DNA of 64,000 nucleotides, taken from Pseudomonadales bacterium. Lineage in GTDB: Bacteria; Pseudomonadota; Gammaproteobacteria; Pseudomonadales; Halieaceae. How positions within the stretch are numbered: the stretch's first letter is position 1; every line of letters begins with the position of its first letter. The DNA is taken from positions 43,321 through 107,320 of the forward strand of contig JACKNV010000011.1 in the NCBI GenBank assembly GCA_024234735.1. Direction: 5' to 3'. A program made the position numbers and the translations under genes. The notes under the pieces were generated by a model that saw nothing but the letters and a program-made list of their open reading frames with translations, searched no databases and had not been told where the DNA came from. Shown here piece by piece: positions 58,595-64,000 of this stretch.

Positions 58595-59678
58595 TGAGCT
58601 AGATGATTTCTTTGAAGAAAGCGATGAGGTACTAGTACAGGAGCCGCTGAAATTCAAAGCTATGCTCGGAATAGGTGAGCGCGCCTATGGCTTACTCAGG
58701 GCCCGGGAGAATATGTCCACCTTCAGCGAGGCGATTGGGGTCGGAGCTACCGCCTCTACAATCGCTGCCAGCAGCGCTGTCGCCAGCACCTTTTTTGCGA
58801 GTAGTGGATTCATGGCCAGCACCCTGTCAGCCCTTGGCCTGGGCGCTGCGGCAGTTACACCTATTGGCTGGGTGATTGCCGCCGGCGTAGTCACGGGAGG
58901 TGCCTACTTAGGCGTGAGTCACCTTTTTGAGAGAAGCAAGGACACAGGGCTCATCGTAGTGCCAAAGTACATCAATTCTCCCCTGGATGTCATTGCCGCG
59001 GCACTCGCTGAAATGATGCTACCAGTAAGTCTGAAAATGGCGCACGCTGGCAGCGGAATGACCAATTCTGAACGGAAAGCTATAGAAGCCTACTTCACTG
59101 ACTCCTGGGGCTATTCATCAGGATTCATATCGCGTCTCGTTGACGAATATTCTCACCAGTTAGACAACGTTTCCTATGAACAGCTTGCAAAATCGTTGGG
59201 CGATTATTGCGCAGACAGCAAAGACTGTGACAAGGAAACCATTATGACGGGTTTCGTTACCCACCTGCGAGAGGTCATTGAAGCAGACGGAGTTATTGAG
59301 CCAGAAGAGCAAGAGCAAATCGATTACCTTACCGGGCTGCTTATTTCGGAGGCAGAGAAAGCCGGTGCTGGAAGCATGGTCACGGATGCGCTTTCAAAAG
59401 CCGCTGAAGGGTTTTCGACGAGCGGGGAATATGTCTTGGGTAAAAGCTCCGAAGCAATTACGTGGTCTAAACAGCGATGGACGGAAGCGGTCAATTCACA
59501 AACCACCAAAGACTTTGTATCTGACGCTGGAAAACTTGCGGCAAGAACAGCAGAAACGGCCTCATCAAGTTTCAAAGAAGGCAAGAGATTTGCGACAGAA
59601 ACGGGGGCTGAAGCTGTTTCCAAGGCAAAATCTCTCTGGAGCAAGCTGAGATACAAAGGCGATGATGGGACGGAGTAA
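58581..59678 (+). CDS. TerB-like domain membrane-associated protein (365 aa)
   Basis: Starts MSLADELDDFFEESDEVLVQ inside the preceding gene. Residues about 45-115 are Ala/Gly-rich hydrophobic (SSAVASTFFASSGFMASTLS, AVTPIGWVIAAGVVTGGAYL). Residues about 175-260 resemble TerB, with the acidic loop VIEADGVIEPEEQEQIDYL where the family places DG-x(3)-E. A long Ser/Ala/Lys helical tail ends the protein. TerB modules occur in stress and some phage-defence proteins. No known system has been matched. Confidence 0.65.
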   Translation: MSLADELDDFFEESDEVLVQEPLKFKAMLGIGERAYGLLRARENMSTFSEAIGVGATASTIAASSAVASTFFASSGFMASTLSALGLGAAAVTPIGWVIAAGVVTGGAYLGVSHLFERSKDTGLIVVPKYINSPLDVIAAALAEMMLPVSLKMAHAGSGMTNSERKAIEAYFTDSWGYSSGFISRLVDEYSHQLDNVSYEQLAKSLGDYCADSKDCDKETIMTGFVTHLREVIEADGVIEPEEQEQIDYLTGLLISEAEKAGAGSMVTDALSKAAEGFSTSGEYVLGKSSEAITWSKQRWTEAVNSQTTKDFVSDAGKLAARTAETASSSFKEGKRFATETGAEAVSKAKSLWSKLRYKGDDGTE

Positions 59679-59746
59679 ATTGAAGATACGGAATCCGCCT
59701 TGGTGCCCCGCACTATCGAGAACACCAATCGCCTAATCCATTACAG

Positions 59747-60496
59747 TTAGCTCGGGAATTGTACTCTTTGTAGTATCTCCCCTATTCCAGCGTGTATTAC
59801 CAGATCCGCAATTGCATCCATCTCTGTGGGTTGCTGATTCACAATAACCAGTTTGGCCCCCTGCTGCTTTGCCATCACGGGGAAACCCGCCGCCGGATGT
59901 ACTGTCAGTGAAGAGCCCAGGACAATGAACAGATCACAGGCGAGGGTCTCCTCTTCAGCCCGGCCCATGGGTTCCTCGGGCATCATCTGGCCGAAGGAGA
60001 TCGTCGCGGTTTTTACGATACCGCCACAGGCTGAGCACGGCTTCACAGTACCAGACGCCCGATACTCGGCTTCTATCTGTTCCAGGGCCACGACTTGATC
60101 ACAGGACAGGCATTTCGCGTAGGAGGCGTTGCCATGCAGCTCAATGACCCGATCATCGGGGACACCGGCATCCTGGTGGAGGTTGTCCACGTTCTGCGTA
60201 ATAACCGCACTCACCTTGCCTTTGCGGACCAGGTCGGCGACGGCGATATGCCCGGCATTGGGCTTGGCATCCAACAATGCCTTCCCGTGCTCGAACCAAC
60301 GCTGCCAGGACTTTCGCCTGACCTCCTCGGAGTTGATGAAGTCCTGGAAGTCGATGGGCTTGATCTTGGTCCACAGGCCATTGGGACCTCGGAAATCGGG
60401 AATACCGGATTCGGTGCTGATGCCGGCACCCGTGAAAACCACTGCACGTCGGCAATCGTCGATCAGAGTCCTGAAAAGTACTATATCGGTAGTCAT
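59747..60496 (-). CDS. NAD-dependent deacylase, Sir2 family
   Basis: 249 residues: GAGISTESGIPDFRGPNGLW (NAD binding), ITQNVDNLHQDAGV, ELHGNASYAKC with the catalytic His, zinc Cys pairs CLSCD and CSACGG, and FIVLGSSLTVHPAAGFP. It is a stand-alone class resembling CobB/SirTM-neighbour types, without the fusions typical of ThsA or DSR defence sirtuins. Opposite strand to its neighbours. Could act as a metabolic deacylase or NAD-consuming effector; the first is more usual for this form. Confidence 0.92.
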   Translation of the reverse strand: MTTDIVLFRTLIDDCRRAVVFTGAGISTESGIPDFRGPNGLWTKIKPIDFQDFINSEEVRRKSWQRWFEHGKALLDAKPNAGHIAVADLVRKGKVSAVITQNVDNLHQDAGVPDDRVIELHGNASYAKCLSCDQVVALEQIEAEYRASGTVKPCSACGGIVKTATISFGQMMPEEPMGRAEEETLACDLFIVLGSSLTVHPAAGFPVMAKQQGAKLVIVNQQPTEMDAIADLVIHAGIGEILQRVQFPS

Positions 60497-60967
60497 AACT
60501 AAACCCTACGACAGCTGTGGTGGGAATCAACCCCAGGGGTTATCCCCACACTTGTTTACATATTCACAGCATAAGTCCTGACCGAAATCTTGATCAGTTC
60601 CTTATAGGCCCTCTGCATTGAGCCGAGGTGATTGCTAAAGCTATCGCTACTGGCTCCAGGGTGGCACGCTGTCAAGCACTTGATCTCTGGGCTTTCCCCC
60701 CGCCATGCCCCGCTAAAACCTGTCACCTGCTGGCAGAGAGGCGCACCTGGATATGCCAGAAAATTCAGCATAGCGCCCTTGCTGGACTACCCCAAGACCT
60801 GAGCTCACACCCTCCAACTTCAACAAAGTACTTCCGGAAATCCCCTCCCGCCTATCCCTTGGCACCGAATGTTCCACAACCCTCACTGAAAACTTCAAAA
60901 ACCATCTGGGGCGTGGCGCAGAAACCGCCCCTCCGTAAACCATACCCTTCTTAAGAGGCACCAACCC
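60497..60967. other. Long leader upstream of the RadC-like gene
   Basis: No gene. Contains CCCC-A-GGGGT-TAT-CCCC (60531-60547), the shared GACCGAAATCTTG...TTCCTTATAGGCCC (60580-60611), and a region 60612-60770 that aligns with 61621-61790: GAGGTGATT, GGCTCCAGG, TGGCACGCTG, GCCATGCCC and CTGGCAGAGA occur in the same order. The 470-nt length is unusual for a 5' region. Confidence 0.55.
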
Positions 60968-61429
60968 ATGGCTACAAAAACCTACACACCCGCGCAACAA
61001 AGCGTAATCACCGAGGCTCTCAATCTCGTTCAGGAGCGAGCATCAACTGAAGGTGAATTTATAACCAGCCCCAGCCAGACCTTCGACTACTTCCGGCTGT
61101 TCTTTGCTAACAGGCAGGAGCGGGAACACTTCGCACTGATGCTGCTGGATAATCAGCACAAAGTGCTGGAGTGCAGTGTCATATTCAGCGGCACTATCGA
61201 TGGCGCGGCGATTTACCCTAGAGAGATCGTCAAGGCCGCCTTATATGCGAATGCTGCTGCGGTCATTCTGGCACACAACCACCCCAGTGGTCAGCCGGAA
61301 CCCAGCTCTGCAGATAGACGCATTACGCAACGGATCCAGAGCGCTCTGGCGTTGGTTGATATCAGGGTACTTGACCACGTCATTGTTGGCGACACTTGCT
61401 ATAGTTTTGCCCAGTCGGGCGAGCTGTAA
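60968..61429 (+). CDS. RadC-like JAB-domain protein
   Basis: 153 residues, only the MPN/JAB part of Rad[56 protein letters not shown], and [14 protein letters not shown]. The His and Asp of the metal site are present. Short RadC-like proteins are frequent on integrating elements and differ from chromosomal RadC, which has an N-terminal helix-hairpin-helix. Function unsettled. It is preceded by an unusually long leader. Confidence 0.9.
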   Translation: MATKTYTPAQQSVITEALNLVQERASTEGEFITSPSQTFDYFRLFFANRQEREHFALMLLDNQHKVLECSVIFSGTIDGAAIYPREIVKAALYANAAAVILAHNHPSGQPEPSSADRRITQRIQSALALVDIRVLDHVIVGDTCYSFAQSGEL

Positions 61430-61970
61430 GTGGAACCCTGAAGTGATGTCTCAAAGCTATCAATTGATGCAGCGTCTAATCTACCCCGCCGATTGCATCC
61501 TGAAATGGGGTGTGGTCGGCACCTACCCCCCTCTTTTTTTTTGCCCCCCATGAACCCCCTTGAAAGCCATATCCACAACGAAATCCCCGCCCGAAATTTT
61601 TTGTAACTCCTTATAGCGCCCCGGTGGATTCCGCTGAGGTGATTACCTCGGGTCGCACTACGGGCTCCAGGCTGGCACGCTGCGCACCCCTTTACCCCGA
61701 GGCATTACCCTTGCCATGCCCTGGCAAAATCCATCCCCTACTGGCAGAGACAAGGCCCTGGGTATCCCCGGCAATTCTGATGGATAACCTCTCCACTACC
61801 GCCCTGGTCATGCCCTGAATATCCGGGGTGGCTGGGGCTGAACTTGATCCGCATTTTCTTGCCCCTCGCAATAACCACATTTTTAAAACCCTGCCCGGCG
61901 CCCTGTAGCGATATGGCAGCAACCGCTACCTGCACAATCCCATGCGAATTACTTTAATGAGGATAGACCT
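61430..61970. other. Long leader with attenuator-like module before the 108-aa gene
   Basis: No gene. 61474-61542 holds CTACCCC...GCCGA...GGGGT...TCGGC...CTACCCCCC and nine Ts; the same module is at 63932-64000. Then GCCCGAAATTTTTTGTAACT and CCTTATAGCGCC (61589-61620), then the region shared with the radC leader (61621-61790). In total 541 nt between stop and start. Confidence 0.55.
61474..61542 (+). terminator. Terminator/attenuator-like module, copy 1
   Basis: GGGGT (61507-61511) can pair with downstream ACCCC to make a hairpin before TCTTTTTTTTT, or with upstream ACCCC (an identical CTACCCC) to block it. A second stem GCCGA/TCGGC is ACCGA/TCGGT in copy 2, a compensatory change. Confidence 0.6.
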
Positions 61971-62297
61971 ATGGACACTGCAATTGAATTCAATGAAATG
62001 GTCGAACACCTTGAGGGTCTGCTACTAGATATTTATCGCTGGTACCTGGAAATCGACGACCTCTCTCAGATGCGCTTTGACTACTCAATTCTGTTAGAAG
62101 AAAGCGATGGCCCAGATGAGTTCGATGAACTGTATGAGCTGCCTCACCCCGAGTTTTTCACATGCAATCTTCGCTTCGAGAATGCGATCTTCAATAAACT
62201 TTGTATAGGTAACATTCGATTCGGTCGCTATAAGGGGCAAAAGATCATAATTGAGCAGGACGCCAGCCCTCTGTTGGTTTATTGGAAGAGCGGGTGA
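61971..62297 (+). CDS. Hypothetical acidic protein (108 aa)
   Basis: MDTAIEFNEMVEHLEGLLLD, DDLSQMRFDYSILLEESDGP, DEFDELYELPHPEFFTCNLR and IRFGRYKGQKIIIEQDASPL. Strongly acidic, no membrane segment, no recognised family. GAGGATAGACC precedes the ATG. It stands behind a 541-nt leader with attenuator-like structure, which implies tight control. Confidence 0.6.
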   Translation: MDTAIEFNEMVEHLEGLLLDIYRWYLEIDDLSQMRFDYSILLEESDGPDEFDELYELPHPEFFTCNLRFENAIFNKLCIGNIRFGRYKGQKIIIEQDASPLLVYWKSG

Positions 62298-62487
62298 GGC
62301 ATTTATCCTGAAGTATGCAACCTAGATAATAAAACTCATTCCAATATAGTTCCGCACGTTTGTACCCATTTGTGTCAGTGCAACTTTTGCTGGTTTTGTG
62401 TGTCGTATCTACGATTGGATATACGTGGTTATGTAATTTGGAATTTTTGAATCACCGATACTCACGCACTACTACGGAGACATACTA

Positions 62488-62820
62488 ATGGCTGGTAAAT
62501 TTGAACTCAACAAAAGCAAGAAAGGCCACTTCATGTTCAGTCTGAAGGCCCGCAACGGCCAGGTGTTGCTCTCCAGCGAGCAATATTCTAGTAAGCAGGC
62601 CGCTCAAAATGGGATTTCGTCCGTCATCAGAAACGCTACTGACGACAACCGCATTGAGCGCATGCAGTCCAAGAAAGGCAAGCCGTTCTTTGTAGTAAAG
62701 GGTGGCAACGGGCGCGTGATCGGCTCTAGTGAGACCTACTCTGTACCGCAGGCAATGGAAAACGGTATTGAATCAGTCAAGAAAAATGCAATCAATGCAC
62801 AGGTAGTTGATCAGACCTGA
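62488..62820 (+). CDS. YegP family protein (DUF1508), copy 1
   Basis: 110 residues forming two DUF1508 repeats: MAGKFELNKSKKGHFMFSLK, NGQVLLSSEQYSSKQAAQNG, then a second unit KKGKPFFVVKGGNGRVIGSS, ETYSVPQAMENGIESVKKNA. Each unit has the F-x-L-K...G-V-I/L-x-S-S-E-x-Y pattern. The family is widespread and of unknown role. A related copy on the opposite strand starts at 63709; together with the YidB-like gene they form a small cluster. Confidence 0.9.
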   Translation: MAGKFELNKSKKGHFMFSLKARNGQVLLSSEQYSSKQAAQNGISSVIRNATDDNRIERMQSKKGKPFFVVKGGNGRVIGSSETYSVPQAMENGIESVKKNAINAQVVDQT

Positions 62821-62919
62821 TCCAAATAAATCTGGTATATACTTGGTCACAACTTCTTCAACACCTGACATCGGTATTCGATTTACCGAAATCTTCTTCA
62901 AGTAACCAGGAGCCAATAC

Positions 62920-63336
62920 ATGGATATCGTTCAACTCGGCGCTCAATTGCTATCGGAGAAACTTGGTCTTCAAATCGACTCTGCCACTCTACAGGCGGCG
63001 CTCTCTAATCTATTGGGCGATGGTCAAGGCGATATTGATCTGGCCCAGCTCGCGGGGAAGATGGCGTCGAGTGGCGAGCTAGGCAATATCCTGAATTCCT
63101 GGCTTGGCGACGGCGCAAATGCTGCAATCTCAGCTGAAAGCATACAGGCGCTGTTGGGCAATCAACAGATCTCTGACTTTGCTTCTACAATCGGGACAGA
63201 CAGTACTTCTGCCGCAGCCGGACTGGCCGACGTGATCCCCCAGATAATGGATAAATCCAGCAGTGGCGGAAACCTACTGGCCTCTGCCGGCGGTATCGGG
63301 GGCCTGATGGATGCGGCCAAGTCTTTCCTGAAGTAA
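62920..63336 (+). CDS. YidB-like protein (DUF937)
   Basis: 138 residues. The N-terminal MDIVQLGAQLLSEKLGLQID and central GNILNSWLGDGANAAISAES, IQALLGNQQISDFA match DUF937/YidB, rich in Gly, Ser and Ala and ending GGIGGLMDAAKSFLK. Family function unknown; often linked with stress proteins. Follows the YegP gene by 99 nt; GAGCCAAT precedes the ATG. Confidence 0.85.
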   Translation: MDIVQLGAQLLSEKLGLQIDSATLQAALSNLLGDGQGDIDLAQLAGKMASSGELGNILNSWLGDGANAAISAESIQALLGNQQISDFASTIGTDSTSAAAGLADVIPQIMDKSSSGGNLLASAGGIGGLMDAAKSFLK

Positions 63337-63376
63337 CTGCTTTCGGCGCCCTCACGCAAGGGGAGCTCTTATCAGC

Positions 63377-63709
63377 TCAGGTATTATCCTTCACCTCAGC
63401 CGTAGGCCCATTCTTTTTCACCGAGGCGATTCCATTCTCCATCCCGGAGTTGCTGGTATACATCTCACTCTTTCCGATGATTTCGCCATTGGTTGCCTTG
63501 AGCACGAAGTAAGGTTGGCCTTTGCTAGAGGCCTTGCGCTCATACCGGGCATCGCTCACAGCATTCTTTTTGACCGACTTGATGCCATTCTGTGCAGCGG
63601 ACTTGGATTCATACAACTCGCTGGTGAGGATGACTTGGTTATTCCCTGCCTTGAGGTTGAACATGAATTTGCCGCTGGGGCTCTTCTTGAGGTCGAACTT
63701 TCCTGCCAT
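63377..63709 (-). CDS. YegP family protein (DUF1508), copy 2
   Basis: 110 residues, same length and two-unit form as copy 1: MAGKFDLKKSPSGKFMFNLK, NNQVILTSELYESKSAAQNG and KGQPYFVLKATNGEIIGKSE. About 60% identical to copy 1 by eye, so a diverged duplicate now in inverted orientation, convergent with the YidB-like gene. Function unknown. Confidence 0.9.
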   Translation of the reverse strand: MAGKFDLKKSPSGKFMFNLKAGNNQVILTSELYESKSAAQNGIKSVKKNAVSDARYERKASSKGQPYFVLKATNGEIIGKSEMYTSNSGMENGIASVKKNGPTAEVKDNT

Positions 63710-63855
63710 TGCGATGATCCCCTTGGGAGTCGTGGGTTGGAGCTACTGAGTTTAGTCCGATCAGTAGTTTTCTCCAAGCCTGGCAGGGACTTAGCATATT
63801 CATGCGCCAACACGCCCCCTTTGCCGATCGATCACCCCCAACCCTTCCAAGCCCA

Positions 63856-63923
63856 ACGTCAGGTACGACGGGTCCGTCGATTACAATTGGGTTTTTTACC
63901 CCCGGGGTGTCCCCATTCTTTTT
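63856..63923. repeat. Island noncoding repeat, copy 3 (diverged)
   Basis: ACGTCAGGTACGACGGGT (63856-63873) matches 15 of 18 bases of the core at 27842 and 29838, followed by CCCCC-GGGGT-GT-CCCC-ATTCTTTTT (63899-63923), the same order as the other copies. Confidence 0.55.
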
Positions 63924-63931
63924 ATCAGATT

Positions 63932-64000
63932 GTCTACTCTACCCCACCGACTGCATCCTGTAACGGGGTGTGGTCGGTAGCTACCCCCTCTTTTTTTTTT
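63932..64000 (+). terminator. Terminator/attenuator-like module, copy 2 (reaches window edge)
   Basis: About 60 of 68 positions match 61474-61542, including both stems, with ten Ts at the end. It probably precedes another long-leader gene outside the window. Confidence 0.6.

Noticed and set aside
59747..60496. Sirtuin as a Thoeris or DSR-type phage-defence effector
   Set aside because: It is a short stand-alone deacylase with normal motifs and no TIR, SLOG or large C-terminal domain next to it.
25755..64000. Second copy of the tRNA 3' end marking the right border of the island
   Set aside because: I looked for GGGCCCACCA and TTCAAGTCC-type stretches and found none; the border is probably outside the window.

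Overview
This is chromosomal DNA of a GC-rich gammaproteobacterium. Gene order (trpE-trpG-trpD; amgK-murU facing lptD-surA-pdxA-rsmA-apaH; cca; folK-folB-tsaD facing rpsU-yqeY-dnaG-rpoD) and a P. aeruginosa-like MurNAc recycling pair point to the Pseudomonadales/Cellvibrionales side of the class; genus is not decidable from this window.

Bases 1-25,754 are core genome: tryptophan entry enzymes with their own promoter and a probable Trp-rich leader peptide, ribulose-phosphate epimerase, cell-wall recycling (amgK, murU), outer-membrane assembly (lptD, surA), PdxA, a polysaccharide-type ABC exporter lying against the grain inside the usual pdxA-rsmA block, 16S rRNA methyltransferase, a probable apaG remnant, apaH, CCA-adding enzyme, folate enzymes, TsaD, the macromolecular synthesis operon, an Lrp-type regulator divergent from a fold-III PLP decarboxylase, a lysozyme-inhibitor-like exported protein, thioredoxin 2 and a tRNA with CAU anticodon.

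From the 3' end of that tRNA to the window edge (25,755-64,000) base composition drops, intergenic gaps widen, and content becomes accessory. In order: a hotdog thioesterase/TetR operon with a visible operator; a DUF4062 protein with a phage-structural-protein-like C-terminal half, bracketed by degenerate direct repeats; an intact type I restriction-modification operon (hsdRMS) beside the debris of another; small zinc-ribbon, membrane and secreted Cys-repeat proteins; an exported metallopeptidase; a nuclease operon (HNH, SNase); an IS21-family element with exact ends that splits a gene with a histone-H1-like tail; small genes including a KlcA/ArdB antirestriction protein; a VapE-type primase-helicase flanked by two paralogous 89-residue proteins and a G-rich inverted repeat; a tyrosine integrase; topoisomerase III; a cluster of membrane proteins with a TerB-like partner; a sirtuin; a RadC-like protein; and two YegP plus one YidB-like protein.

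The integrase, primase-helicase, topoisomerase, antirestriction protein and tRNA border suggest an integrative element or stacked islands. No conjugation machinery and no second copy of the tRNA 3' end is visible, so the right boundary is probably outside. The most unusual signal is noncoding: a recurring element built of a C-run, G-run, C-run and usually a T-run, often followed by a CCCGAAATTT...TCCTTATAGGCCC-like stretch, found at least six times between island genes, with one pair showing a compensatory base change in a predicted stem.
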